Positions 1 to 8,729 of a stretch of DNA of 64,000 bases are shown here, one piece after another; within the stretch, counting starts at the first letter, position 1; each line of letters begins with the position of its first letter. The position numbers were made by a program, and so were the translations under genes. The notes below the pieces were generated by a model. The model was not told the DNA's origin, made no database searches, and was given only the letters and a program-made list of their open reading frames with translations. This DNA is from Myxococcales bacterium (lineage in GTDB: Bacteria; Myxococcota_A; Polyangia; Palsa-1104; JAEUJZ01), in assembly GCA_016794365.1 (NCBI GenBank), contig JAEUKB010000100.1, positions 62,001 to 126,000 of the forward strand. Direction: 5' to 3'.

Positions 1-692
1 GGCGACGGCTGTGAAAACGTAAAGATGTACATGCTGCCGTATTCCGGCGACGACGTATCGGAAACGGCCAGACCACTTTGGAACAGCGACGATACGATCA
101 GCTTCCCTTGTGCCGTCGCGGTCCCGTCGATCGTCACCTGCCGAGCCAGATACGGGCTACAAAACGATGCGTTCCCCGCCGTCACATCGAGCGGCTTCAT
201 CAGACGCGCAATCGTCGGGTTCGGAAAGTAAATCGGCGGCGTCGAGCTCAGCGCCTGGCTCGTCAGATCTTCCAGGTTGATCGCGATGCGACCGAACACC
301 GCTGGCAGGCTGAGCGACACTTGCTCGCCGGTGACGGTACCACCACGCATGCCGATGGTCTTGAGCAGCGTCGGATCTCCCGTCGTCGATGACGACTGAC
401 ACGGATCAACCAGCGACAGCCGACTGCCACCTGCGACGATGTACGCTGACAGGTTGGCATCCACCGCCATCAGCTTGCCTTGCTCGTCGAGCGCTTCGAC
501 ATCGAACTTCAGCGACGATGGCGTCACCGGATTCGATGGCGAACCCAGCTCACTTTCCGTCGGACCACGCAGCAGCATACGCAAGCTGGTCAGACGATTT
601 TCGCCGGATACCTGATACTCACAGCCAGTGCCCAGCGTCGCGACACTGACGGACAGAGCCAAGAAACCAAGGCCGGTTGTTGTTCGCTTCAT
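1..692 (-). CDS. Putative lipoprotein, 3' end outside the window
   Basis: The frame opens with ATG at 692 and stays open to the left edge, so 230 N-terminal residues are visible. The start is preceded by a GGGAG ribosome-binding site. A lysine/arginine start, a hydrophobic stretch and Cys24 (ATLGTGC) make a lipoprotein signal peptide, although the residue at -3 is Gly rather than the usual Leu. The mature part is rich in Ser, Thr, Leu and Val, as expected of a beta-sandwich surface protein; I recognise no named domain. It begins 12 bases after the stop of the 5'-nucleotidase lipoprotein on the same strand, so the two are probably co-transcribed and both exported to the cell envelope. The function is unknown. 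Confidence 0.72.
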   Translation of the reverse strand, partial: MKRTTTGLGFLALSVSVATLGTGCEYQVSGENRLTSLRMLLRGPTESELGSPSNPVTPSSLKFDVEALDEQGKLMAVDANLSAYIVAGGSRLSLVDPCQSSSTTGDPTLLKTIGMRGGTVTGEQVSLSLPAVFGRIAINLEDLTSQALSSTPPIYFPNPTIARLMKPLDVTAGNASFCSPYLARQVTIDGTATAQGKLIVSSLFQSGLAVSDTSSPEYGSMYIFTFSQPS

Positions 693-704
693 CGCCAGCT
701 CCCG

Positions 705-2966
705 TTAGCGGACCAAGGGTTGGATGCGCCCGTCGTGGGCAAAGACTTCAGGAAGAAGGCAAGTCACGCCGGTGTAGTCGTAGTCTCCCGTCTGATTCTT
801 GCCTTTGATGTTACTCCACTTGCTTGGGTCTTTGCAGCGGTAGCGCTCGTCCACCCCGAGTGAGCGAACGAAGTCCGCCAGCGAGTCACGCAGGCTGATG
901 CCGGTGTTAAAGCGAGTGGTGTTGCGCTTGAGCACCACAAAGCCCGATCCACCGACGGAGATATAGTCGTTTACAGCGGTCTTGTAGCTGGCAAAGCAGT
1001 CGAGCGGCTTGCACTTGTCGGTGTTGACGCTGCCATCCATGTTGCGACAGTCGTCTCCGAACACCACTTTGTCGGCAAACGGACCCACCCACTTGGCTTT
1101 TTGGGCCTGCGTTGCAGAGAGCCGCTCGGAACACGACAGCGAGGTCGGACACTGCGCGCGATACGTCTGACAGTCCGGGTTCTTGCTACAGTCGCACAGG
1201 TCGGGATTGCTGCGACACGCACAGCGCTGGTTTTGACAGTTGAGCGTGAAGTAAATGCCAGAGACTTGCACTTGCGTCTTGCAGCCACGCTCACTCGATC
1301 GGTCGGCGACAAAGTCGAGCATTTGAAGCACTTCGTCTCCCGACAGAAACTGCGTGGTGATGGTGTTGTCAAACGGGAACACGTTGTAGAGCTGCTCGAG
1401 CGTGAGCGGACCCGATTCAAAGTCCGCGCGAATGCCGAGCGAGTTCGTCAGCGAAAAGTCCGCTTCCACTCGCCTGCGCAGTCGCATCGAGGTCGCCACC
1501 AAGTTGCCAAGCTGCGAGTCCCCACCGCCCGCATCGTTCCGCAGCACCTTCGGACAGCTCGAGCTTCCCGCCGGACACGGGACAACTGCGTAGACCTGCC
1601 CGAGGTTGAGCAGCTGCTTCATCTTGATCTCGTACGGCTCCAGCAGCCTCGACATGTCGCCATCGGGCGGCGTACAGACCACACGCGGTCTCGGCGCTGG
1701 CATCGTTCCTTTGTACGGACACGACACCTTCGGATTCGACGGATGCGGCGGATCGCAGCGAATCGACGGATCGCACGGATCGGTTGGATCGCCTTGCTGC
1801 CACGGACGCTCACCGACGGGAATTACGCGGAAAGTGTAGCTCTTGACGTAGGTGCGACGGTTGAGCGGATCGGCTGCATTCGGATCTCCGACGTGAACGA
1901 CCATGTCCAGCGAGCCCACAAACTTCGCAAATGCGCCGCTGTTGACGATGATCGTGTGACCTTGGTAGGTGCCGCTCTTGTCGTAGTGGGACACATCGAC
2001 GGGCGGATTGTAGACCGTGTGCAGGTGTCCACCGAGGACGACATCAATTCCGTTGAGATCCACCGCCGCGCTGTTTGGATCGGTTCCCGCTCCTTCGCTG
2101 TTTTCGTCGGACACCTCACGCGCAACCGCCGTATCATCGTCGGGGCCCATGTGACTGACGACGACCATCAGATCCACCTGCGGACGCAGCACGCGCACCA
2201 GATCCGAAACGGCTTGCTTGGCATCGCGCGCCCGAATTCCGAGTGAGTTGTCACCTTCCACCGAGCTATTGAGTGACGAGACGTTGCCAAGTCCAATCAC
2301 ACCGACGCGAATGCCTCGCACGTTGTAGACCGCCACGGGCTGGATAAACCGTCCCAGCTTCGGTGATCGCTGATCGTCGGGATCGAAGTATTCGTAGTTG
2401 GCCGCCAAGATCGGAAAGTTCGTCCCGTGATTCATCAGCTGAATCCCGAGCAGGTTCGCGCCTTTGTCGAACTCGTGGTTGCCGAGCGCCATGCCCTGCA
2501 CACCGAGGAGCCCCATCGTGCGCATCTCGACTTCACCGTTGAACAGGTTGAACACCGGCGCACCTTGGAACATATCGCCCGAGTCCAGATGCAAGGTTCG
2601 CGGTGCCCGTGCGCGCTCACGCTTGATGAGCGTCGCCATGCGCGCAATTCCACCGACGGAAGCTGTCGGAAACGAAGCGCAGTCTGAATCGCTTGAGCAG
2701 CTCCGCGACAAGTCCGAGCTACACGTCCTGTCGTCTGTACACACACCCGAGAGCACATTGAGCCCCAGGTTGCGATCAGGAAGGTTCGGCGCGTACTGGT
2801 ACGGCAGCAGCCTCGAGTGTACGTCCGAGGTGTGAATCAGCACCATGTGGACATCTTGCCCACGCAGATCCTCGGGCTCACGGCTGTAGGTACAAGCGGA
2901 CAGACCGGCCAGCAGCGATAGAAACAGCAGCCACGGCGCATGCCGGGAACGCGTTTTGAACAACAT
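705..2966 (-). CDS. 5'-nucleotidase / UshA-like metallophosphatase lipoprotein
   Basis: Likely exported enzyme that hydrolyses phosphate from nucleotides or related esters. I chose ATG 2966 because a GAGGAG ribosome-binding site lies just upstream; an in-frame start 12 codons earlier lacks one. Residues 1-25 form a lipoprotein signal (LSAC, Cys25). The N-terminal metallophosphoesterase domain carries the expected metal ligands in order: DVH (Asp48, His50), SGD, GNHE, the SHMG histidine and GGHLH. The C-terminal 5'-nucleotidase domain follows, with NSLGIR and FPFDN motifs and a YISVGGSGF ending. A cysteine-dense insert of unknown role lies within the C-terminal half, between the FPFDN and YISVGGSGF motifs, and makes the protein (753 residues) longer than typical UshA (about 550). 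The downstream neighbour is another lipoprotein. Confidence 0.88.
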   Translation of the reverse strand: MLFKTRSRHAPWLLFLSLLAGLSACTYSREPEDLRGQDVHMVLIHTSDVHSRLLPYQYAPNLPDRNLGLNVLSGVCTDDRTCSSDLSRSCSSDSDCASFPTASVGGIARMATLIKRERARAPRTLHLDSGDMFQGAPVFNLFNGEVEMRTMGLLGVQGMALGNHEFDKGANLLGIQLMNHGTNFPILAANYEYFDPDDQRSPKLGRFIQPVAVYNVRGIRVGVIGLGNVSSLNSSVEGDNSLGIRARDAKQAVSDLVRVLRPQVDLMVVVSHMGPDDDTAVAREVSDENSEGAGTDPNSAAVDLNGIDVVLGGHLHTVYNPPVDVSHYDKSGTYQGHTIIVNSGAFAKFVGSLDMVVHVGDPNAADPLNRRTYVKSYTFRVIPVGERPWQQGDPTDPCDPSIRCDPPHPSNPKVSCPYKGTMPAPRPRVVCTPPDGDMSRLLEPYEIKMKQLLNLGQVYAVVPCPAGSSSCPKVLRNDAGGGDSQLGNLVATSMRLRRRVEADFSLTNSLGIRADFESGPLTLEQLYNVFPFDNTITTQFLSGDEVLQMLDFVADRSSERGCKTQVQVSGIYFTLNCQNQRCACRSNPDLCDCSKNPDCQTYRAQCPTSLSCSERLSATQAQKAKWVGPFADKVVFGDDCRNMDGSVNTDKCKPLDCFASYKTAVNDYISVGGSGFVVLKRNTTRFNTGISLRDSLADFVRSLGVDERYRCKDPSKWSNIKGKNQTGDYDYTGVTCLLPEVFAHDGRIQPLVR

Positions 2967-3092
2967 CAGGCTCCTCGTAGGAAGTAAGCGGTACTGTAGC
3001 AAAAAATCATTCCCCGTCGAAAAACATGCCCGATCGGACGCACGCGACGGCTTCCCCAGTTGTTACATAAGTGACTTCCTCCGCGAAACTCC

Positions 3093-3181
3093 AACCCTTA
3101 CGTGCAGGATAGATTTTGCGCTTGACCGTGCCTGGGTGGCATCTGATACTACGCGGCAAATCTCACGCATACGTAAGGGTT
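3093..3181. repeat. Perfect 11-bp inverted repeat flanking the isc promoter
   Basis: AACCCTTACGT at 3093-3103 is the exact reverse complement of ACGTAAGGGTT at 3171-3181. The arms bracket the predicted promoter (3122-3150). The right arm lies in the 5' untranslated region and contains the TAAGGG that would serve as ribosome-binding site for the TTG start at 3186. It could be a pair of operator half-sites or an RNA stem; the 67-bp separation favours DNA looping or two protein sites over a simple hairpin. This is inference from the sequence only. Confidence 0.45.
3122..3150 (+). promoter_or_regulatory. Predicted sigma-70-type promoter of the isc operon with MerR-like dyad
   Basis: TTGACC (3122-3127) and GATACT (3145-3150) are separated by 17 bp, a near-consensus vegetative promoter about 35 bases upstream of the regulator's TTG start. 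The spacer contains the dyad TGCC (3129-3132), five bases, GGCA (3138-3141). MerR-family proteins characteristically bind a dyad between -35 and -10, so this is a plausible autoregulatory operator for the downstream MerR-type protein. Activated MerR promoters usually have a 19-20 bp spacer; the 17-bp spacer here fits repression better than classical untwisting activation. Confidence 0.5.
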
Positions 3182-3185
3182 CAAG

Positions 3186-3734
3186 TTGCAAACCAAGCAC
3201 CAGACAGCCGAGGTCCCGGATCAAACCGAGACCAAAGGAGACAGCGAAAGCGGGCAGCCACGGTCCGACAAGCTGCTGCGCATTGGTCAGCTTGCCGAGC
3301 TGTGCAACAAGACCACACGCGCGCTGCATCTGTACGAAGAGCTGGGTCTGCTCAAGCCGGTGATTCGTTCACGCGGCGGTTTTCGGCTGTATTCCCAGTC
3401 GGCGATCGAGCGCGTGCAGTGGATTACGCGGCTGCAAGATGCCGATGTCTCTCTCGGGGAAATCTCGCAGCTGCTGCGCGACCTGGAAGAGCAGCGCGTC
3501 GGCAGTGAAGCGATGACCAAGCTGCGCTCGCTGCTGGAACAGAAGCTCAAAGAAACGCGTGAGCAGATGGAAAAGCTCCGACGGCTCGAACAGGACTTAC
3601 AGGCCGGTCTGAGCTATCTCGACGGATGCAAGGTGTGCAGCACCGAAACCCCTGCCTCGGAATGTGGTGGCTGTCGCATTCATGGCCACGACGGACCCCA
3701 GCCGCTGATGGTGGCCGGGGTGCTGGTTAGCTAA
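3186..3734 (+). CDS. MerR-family transcriptional regulator with C-terminal cysteine cluster, first gene of the isc operon
   Basis: Residues about 30-100 are a MerR winged-helix DNA-binding domain (LRIGQLAELCNKTTRALHLY and the GGFRLYS wing). A coiled-coil dimerisation helix follows to about residue 140. The C-terminus carries two CxxC pairs (Cys148/Cys151 and Cys160/Cys163) and a nearby HGH, a likely metal or iron-sulphur site by analogy with SoxR-type sensors. It begins at TTG 3186 after TAAGGG; no ATG is available before the DNA-binding domain. Ten bases separate it from iscS. Position and cysteines suggest it senses Fe-S status and controls the operon in the role IscR has in enterobacteria, but that is inference. 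Confidence 0.82.
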   Translation: MQTKHQTAEVPDQTETKGDSESGQPRSDKLLRIGQLAELCNKTTRALHLYEELGLLKPVIRSRGGFRLYSQSAIERVQWITRLQDADVSLGEISQLLRDLEEQRVGSEAMTKLRSLLEQKLKETREQMEKLRRLEQDLQAGLSYLDGCKVCSTETPASECGGCRIHGHDGPQPLMVAGVLVS

Positions 3735-3744
3735 AGGACGAAAC

Positions 3745-4965
3745 ATGGCGCTCAAGCTCCCGATTTTTATGGATTATCACTCGACGACTCCGGTCGATCC
3801 GCGCGTCCTCGAGACGATGCTGCCCTACTTCACGACGCACTTTGGCAACGCGGCGAGCCGCAATCACGCGTTCGGCTGGACGGCGGAAAAGGTCGTCGAT
3901 GATGCGCGCGAACAGGTCGGCCAGCTCATCGGAGCCTCGGGCAAAGAGATCGTGTTTACCTCGGGTGCCACCGAGTCAAACAACCTAGCGCTCAAAGGTG
4001 CAGCGCACTTTTACAAAGATCGCGGCAACCACATCATCACGACGCAGATCGAACACAAAGCAGTGCTCGATACCTGCAAGCGCCTGGAGCTGGAAGGCTT
4101 CGAGGTGACGTATCTTCCGGTGGAATCCGACGGACGACTGCGGCCAGAGCTGCTCGCGCAAGCGATGACCGATCGCACGATCTTGGTGTCGGTGATGCTG
4201 GCCAACAACGAGATCGGCACGATTCAGCCGCTCAAGGAAATCGGTCAGATCGTCAAAGCGCGGGGAGCGCTGCTTCACACCGACGCAGTGCAAGGTGTCG
4301 GCAAGATTCCGTTCGACGTAAACGATGTGCAGGCGGATCTGGTGTCGCTGACGGCGCACAAGCTGTACGGACCCAAAGGCGTGGGCGCGCTGTATGTCCG
4401 TCGCAAACCTCGGATTCGTTTGGAAGCCCAGATGGACGGTGGCGGTCACGAGCGAGGTCTGCGCTCTGGCACGCTCAACGTTCCGGGCATCGTCGGGTTT
4501 GGCAAAGCCTGCGAGATCGCCAAGCAAGAGATGGCGCAAGAGTCGGAGCGGATTGCTCGTCAGCGTGATCGACTGGAAAGCGCGCTGATGCAGGCGCTGC
4601 CGCACGTCTTTCGCAATGGATCGGTGCAGCATCGTCTGCCCGGAAACGCCAACCTAAGCTTTGCGTACGTCGAGGGTGAAGGCCTGCTGATGGCGCTCAA
4701 AGATGTCGCGGTGTCGTCGGGTTCGGCGTGTACCTCGGCGTCGCTTGAGCCGTCGTATGTGCTGCGCGCGCTCGGCATCGGGGAAGAGCTGGCGCACACC
4801 TCGATTCGCTTCGGACTAGGTCGCTTCACCACCGACGAAGAAGTTGACTTCGTGATCAAGCTCACCGTCGATAAAGTCAGTCGTCTACGCGAAATGTCGC
4901 CGCTGTGGGAAATGGTCCAAGAAGGCGTGGACCTCAAGAGCATCGAGTGGACCGCTGCCCACTAG
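3745..4965 (+). CDS. iscS: Cysteine desulfurase IscS
   Basis: PLP-dependent enzyme that removes sulphur from L-cysteine and passes it as persulphide to the scaffold IscU. At 406 residues it has the normal family length. The PLP lysine lies in TAHKLYGPKG (Lys206), with the upstream HTDAVQ segment that stacks on the cofactor. The catalytic cysteine is in the mobile loop SSGSACTSAS (Cys329). The N-terminal DYHSTTPVDP matches group I desulfurases. It follows the MerR-type gene by 10 bases and precedes iscU by 27 bases, in a clear operon. Confidence 0.97.
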   Translation: MALKLPIFMDYHSTTPVDPRVLETMLPYFTTHFGNAASRNHAFGWTAEKVVDDAREQVGQLIGASGKEIVFTSGATESNNLALKGAAHFYKDRGNHIITTQIEHKAVLDTCKRLELEGFEVTYLPVESDGRLRPELLAQAMTDRTILVSVMLANNEIGTIQPLKEIGQIVKARGALLHTDAVQGVGKIPFDVNDVQADLVSLTAHKLYGPKGVGALYVRRKPRIRLEAQMDGGGHERGLRSGTLNVPGIVGFGKACEIAKQEMAQESERIARQRDRLESALMQALPHVFRNGSVQHRLPGNANLSFAYVEGEGLLMALKDVAVSSGSACTSASLEPSYVLRALGIGEELAHTSIRFGLGRFTTDEEVDFVIKLTVDKVSRLREMSPLWEMVQEGVDLKSIEWTAAH

Positions 4966-4992
4966 CGTCTGAACACACAAAGAGAACACACC

Positions 4993-5400
4993 ATGGCTTA
5001 CAGCAACAAAGTCATCGACCACTACGAAAACCCGCGCAACGTCGGCAGCTTCGACAAAAACGATCCCGATGTCGGCACTGGTCTCGTCGGAGCCCCGGCG
5101 TGCGGCGACGTGATGAAGCTTCAGCTCAAGATTGGCGACGATGGCGTGATCCAAGACGCTCGCTTTAAGACCTTTGGCTGCGGATCTGCGATCGCAAGCT
5201 CGTCGCTGGTCACAGAGTGGGTGAAGGGCATGTCGATCGAGGATGCGGAAAAGATCCAAAACTCGTCGATCGCCGACGAGCTGAACCTGCCGCCGGTCAA
5301 GATCCACTGCTCGGTGCTGGCCGAAGATGCGATCAAGGCAGCCATTGCCGATTACCGTCGCAAAAAAGGTCCAGCGAGCGAAACGGAGAAAGCGAGCTAA
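4993..5400 (+). CDS. iscU: Fe-S cluster assembly scaffold IscU
   Basis: Cytoplasmic scaffold on which [2Fe-2S] and [4Fe-4S] clusters are built before transfer. The three conserved cluster-ligand cysteines are visible in PACGDV, FGCGSA and IHCSV, together with the LPPVK motif recognised by the HscA chaperone just before the last one. The length is 135 residues, slightly longer than E. coli IscU (128), with a charged C-terminal tail. Its stop is only two bases before iscA, so translation is probably coupled. Confidence 0.97.
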   Translation: MAYSNKVIDHYENPRNVGSFDKNDPDVGTGLVGAPACGDVMKLQLKIGDDGVIQDARFKTFGCGSAIASSSLVTEWVKGMSIEDAEKIQNSSIADELNLPPVKIHCSVLAEDAIKAAIADYRRKKGPASETEKAS

Positions 5401-5402
5401 CG

Positions 5403-5744
5403 ATGGTCATCCAAGCAACCAGCAAAGCCATCGCAGAGGTCAAGCGCCTGCAAGAAAAGCGCGCGGCCGAGGGCAAAGCTGCGCAAGGACTTCGGATCGG
5501 CATTCGGGGCGGCGGCTGCACCGGCTTTTCGTATCTGTTCGAGTGGGCCGACGAGCCGCCTCGCAGCACCGACAAAGTATTCGAGTTTACCGACGGAGTT
5601 CGCATCTTTGTCGATCCGAAGAGCCTGGTCTATCTACACGGCACGGAGCTGGACTTCGTGACGAGCATGATGGGCTACGGCTTCAAGTTCCAGAACCCGA
5701 ACACCAAGGGAAGCTGTGGCTGCGGTGAGAGCGTCCAGTTCTAA
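5403..5744 (+). CDS. iscA: Iron-sulphur assembly protein IscA (HesB/A-type carrier)
   Basis: A-type Fe-S carrier that receives clusters or iron and delivers them to apo-proteins. ATG 5403 lies two bases after the iscU stop and gives a 113-residue product, close to the usual 107. The invariant cysteines are present: one in GGGCTGF and two in the C-terminal CGCGES. An in-frame extension reaching back into iscU is only an open frame and I excluded it. The 3' end overlaps hscB by 29 bases. Confidence 0.95.
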   Translation: MVIQATSKAIAEVKRLQEKRAAEGKAAQGLRIGIRGGGCTGFSYLFEWADEPPRSTDKVFEFTDGVRIFVDPKSLVYLHGTELDFVTSMMGYGFKFQNPNTKGSCGCGESVQF

Positions 5745-6291
5745 GACGTATTTTTCGCTGCTCGACCTGCCGCTGCGGTTTTCCGTCGATTTGGCGGACT
5801 TGGAGCAGCGTTATCGCGAAAAGTCGCGGAACTGGCACCCGGATCGCTTCAGTCGGGCTCCAGCGAGTGAACGCGCGGCGGTGCTGCTTCGTGCTACCGA
5901 GCTAAACGAAGCCTATCGCACGCTGCGCAGCGACAGCAAACGCGCCGAATATCTGCTCAAGCTGCACGGCGTCGATGTCAGCGACGAAAGCAAAAAGCCC
6001 GCGCTCGATCCTACGTTTCTATCGGACATCTTGGAGCTGCGGGAAGAGCTGGCGGATGCGCGCGTCGAGCGTGACAACGAAAAGCTGGCGTCGATCAAAC
6101 ATCGCATCGCGTCCGAACAAAAGCAGCTCAGCGAGCGACTGTATGCAGGCTTTGTCCGTCTGGAACAAGAAGATCCCGCCGCGCTGTCCGAGCTGACCGA
6201 GACGGTCTTTGTGCAGCGCTATTACCAGCGCTTCGCCGACGACATCGCAGAGTACGAAGAGGCACAAGCGGGCTCAAACGCCGTGCTATAA
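5716..6291 (+). CDS. hscB: Co-chaperone HscB (J-domain protein)
   Basis: J-domain partner that brings IscU to HscA and stimulates its ATPase. The HPD signature is at residues 41-43 (NWHPDRF) and the family's C-terminal three-helix IscU-binding domain follows. At 191 residues it is slightly longer than E. coli HscB (171). The GTG start at 5716 sits inside the end of iscA and has an AAGGGA ribosome-binding site; a GTG three codons later is an alternative. The 29-base overlap with iscA supports coupled translation. Confidence 0.93.
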   Translation: MAAVRASSSKTYFSLLDLPLRFSVDLADLEQRYREKSRNWHPDRFSRAPASERAAVLLRATELNEAYRTLRSDSKRAEYLLKLHGVDVSDESKKPALDPTFLSDILELREELADARVERDNEKLASIKHRIASEQKQLSERLYAGFVRLEQEDPAALSELTETVFVQRYYQRFADDIAEYEEAQAGSNAVL

Positions 6292-6361
6292 GCCCGCGCA
6301 GCGTAGCGGACTTGGTTCGCCTCTCGTCGTCAACTTTAGCCAAGAGACCAAGAGTACATCG

Positions 6362-8317
6362 ATGAGCCTGTTTCAAATTGCCGAGCCTGGCGAGTCCAAG
6401 GCCAAAGAAGCGTGTAAGGGTCGCGTCGTCGGAATTGACCTTGGCACCACAAACTCGCTGGTTGCGGTGGTGCGCGACGGAGATCCGCAGTGCCTGCTTG
6501 ATGAGCACGGACAAGCGCTTCTTCCGTCGGTGGTTCGCTATCGCGCAGGGCTGGCTCCGCTGGTCGGTCAAGCGGCCAAGCGCAGCGCGGCGGAAGCGCC
6601 TCACGATACGATTGCGTCGGTCAAGCGCTTCATGGGCCGAGGCCCCGCCGACATTGCGAAAGACGGAACCGCGCAGCGCTTTGGTCAGTATCGCTTTGCG
6701 GATCCGTCGCAGCATCAAGACGATGTGGTGCGGCTTTTGGTTGCTTCGTCGGGCGGAATGCGCGCGGTGACGCCACTGGAAGTCAGCGCTGAGATCTTGC
6801 GCGTGCTGCGCAGTCGGGCCGAAGAACAGCTCGGCGGAGAGCTGGAAGGCGCGGTTATCACGGTTCCGGCGTACTTCGACGATGCCCAGCGTCAAGCGAC
6901 CAAAGATGCGGGACGGCTGGCGGGTCTTTCGGTGCTGCGACTGCTCAATGAACCGACGGCGGCAGCGCTGGCGTACGGGCTCGACAAGAAGCGTCAAGGC
7001 AAGTTCGCGGTCTACGACCTGGGCGGCGGCACGTTCGATGTCTCGATCTTGGATCTGTGCGACGGAATCTTCACGGTCATGGCGACGAGCGGAGACACAG
7101 CGCTCGGTGGTGATGACATGGACGCGGCGCTGGCGGAGCTGCTGGTCGCAAAGCATCCTCGTCGGGAACAGCTCAGCGCCCAAGCGAGCCAAGATCCGAT
7201 TCGATCCAGACAGCTTCTGGATACGGCGCGGGCAGTGAAGCACGCGCTGACGACGCAAGAGCAAGCGACGGTAACGTGGGAAGCAGAACCGCTGACGGTG
7301 ACGCGCGGTGAGCTTGATCAAGCGATTGCACCGATCCTGCATCGAACGGCGGGACCGTGTCGTCGGGCGATGAAAGATGCAGAGCTGACGGGGAAGGATC
7401 TGTCGGGAGTGATCCTCGTCGGTGGTGCGACGCGAGTTCCAGCGGTCCGGCGCTTCGTCGCAGAGCTGTTTGGCCAGCCGCCGCTGTGTGATCTCGATCC
7501 CGAGCAAGTGGTGGCGCTTGGTGCGGCGGTACAAGCCGATATCCTTTCGAGTGAGCGTCAAGATGCGCTGCTCATCGATGTGACGCCGCTGTCACTCGGA
7601 CTGGCGCTGATGGGCGGCATCGTCGAAAAGATCATCCCGCGAAACAGCCGCATTCCGACGGGAGCCAAGCAGGTCTTTACAACCTATGCCGACGGACAGA
7701 CCGGCTTTGATCTGCACGTTGTCCAAGGCGAGCGTGAGACGGCAAGCGAGTGCCGCAGCCTGGCGCGCTTCAAGCTGACCGGCATTCCGAAGATGGCTGC
7801 GGGCATGGCTCGACTGGAAGTGATGTTCCTGATCGATGAAAACGGCCTGCTGCAAGTGGATGCGCGCGAGCTGACCTCGGGACGCGCGGCGCATATCGCG
7901 GTCAAGCCGTCGTACGGGCTCAGCGAAGAACAGATCGAGCAAATGCTCGTCGATAGCTTCGAGCATGCCGAGGGAGATCTACGCAAGCGAGCCCTGCTTG
8001 AGCAGCGCATCGAGGCGGAGCGAATCCTGCAAGCGCTGGATGTCGCACTTCGTCAAGACGGAGAGCTGCTGAGCGAAGAAGAAATGCAGCCGATTGTCGA
8101 GGCTCGCGCTGCGCTGCAAGCGGCACGCAACGGTGCGGATCATCGCCTGATTGCCGACTGCATCACCGCGCTGGATGTCGCCAGCAAAGAGTTCGCTCAG
8201 CGTCGGATGAATGCTGGGTTAAGTCGCGCTGTCACCGGAAAATCGGTTGGAACCGTCGAAAAAGCGGTTCACTTCGACGAAAACGATCTGCCGCCAAGTG
8301 TCCCTCTCGCAGAGTAA
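6362..8317 (+). CDS. hscA: Fe-S assembly chaperone HscA (Hsp70 class)
   Basis: Specialised Hsp70 that uses ATP to release clusters from IscU. The nucleotide-binding domain shows GIDLGTTNS, LNEPTAAALAYG and DLGGGTFDVS, all hallmark Hsp70 phosphate-binding motifs, followed by the substrate-binding beta domain and a helical lid. The product is 651 residues, slightly longer than E. coli HscA (616). ATG 6362 fits the family N-terminus; an in-frame extension upstream overlaps hscB and is not needed. An AAGAG just upstream is only a weak ribosome-binding site. Confidence 0.95.
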   Translation: MSLFQIAEPGESKAKEACKGRVVGIDLGTTNSLVAVVRDGDPQCLLDEHGQALLPSVVRYRAGLAPLVGQAAKRSAAEAPHDTIASVKRFMGRGPADIAKDGTAQRFGQYRFADPSQHQDDVVRLLVASSGGMRAVTPLEVSAEILRVLRSRAEEQLGGELEGAVITVPAYFDDAQRQATKDAGRLAGLSVLRLLNEPTAAALAYGLDKKRQGKFAVYDLGGGTFDVSILDLCDGIFTVMATSGDTALGGDDMDAALAELLVAKHPRREQLSAQASQDPIRSRQLLDTARAVKHALTTQEQATVTWEAEPLTVTRGELDQAIAPILHRTAGPCRRAMKDAELTGKDLSGVILVGGATRVPAVRRFVAELFGQPPLCDLDPEQVVALGAAVQADILSSERQDALLIDVTPLSLGLALMGGIVEKIIPRNSRIPTGAKQVFTTYADGQTGFDLHVVQGERETASECRSLARFKLTGIPKMAAGMARLEVMFLIDENGLLQVDARELTSGRAAHIAVKPSYGLSEEQIEQMLVDSFEHAEGDLRKRALLEQRIEAERILQALDVALRQDGELLSEEEMQPIVEARAALQAARNGADHRLIADCITALDVASKEFAQRRMNAGLSRAVTGKSVGTVEKAVHFDENDLPPSVPLAE

Positions 8318-8321
8318 GAAC

Positions 8322-8675
8322 ATGCCCACTGTTACGTTTTTGAACGATCCCGGTCCCGACGGCAAACCGAAGAGCATCGAGGTTGCAGCGGGCACCAGCA
8401 TCTTGGAAGCAGCCAAGCGCGCACATGCCCAAGTTGGCTATGCGTGCGGTGGCGTCTGCGCGTGCTCGACCTGTCACGTCTACGTGCGCAGCGGTCAAGC
8501 GACGCTCAGTCCGCAGAAGGACAAAGAGGAAGACATCCTCGACAAAGCGTTCGATGTGCGCGCAAACTCTCGTCTGAGCTGTCAGGCGCGCCTATCGAGT
8601 GGATCCGTCGAAGTCGAGATCTCGCGCGAGAGTCGCCGAGCCTACGCCGACGAGCATCCCGAGTCACGCGACTAG
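8322..8675 (+). CDS. fdx: [2Fe-2S] ferredoxin of the ISC system
   Basis: Small electron carrier that supplies electrons for cluster assembly. The cysteine pattern CGGVCACSTC plus a later SCQ cysteine matches adrenodoxin-type ISC ferredoxins. It has 117 residues, near the usual 111. The gene begins four bases after the hscA stop and is the last gene of the operon; the next gene runs convergently and the gap contains a GCACAG/CTGTGC stem (8710-8726) with no U-run, a weak terminator candidate. Confidence 0.94.
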   Translation: MPTVTFLNDPGPDGKPKSIEVAAGTSILEAAKRAHAQVGYACGGVCACSTCHVYVRSGQATLSPQKDKEEDILDKAFDVRANSRLSCQARLSSGSVEVEISRESRRAYADEHPESRD

Positions 8676-8729
8676 CTGCATAGGCAAGAGCCTCACGCAC
8701 CGACGCGCTGCACAGCCGTCCTGTGCGAG

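Noticed and set aside
1101..2246. 381-codon plus-strand open frame
   Set aside because: Antisense to the 5'-nucleotidase; Arg/His/Val-rich, no recognisable protein.
6128..7561. 477-codon minus-strand open frame
   Set aside because: Antisense to hscA, with Arg/Gln-rich translation and no motif; G+C-rich codon bias creates such frames.
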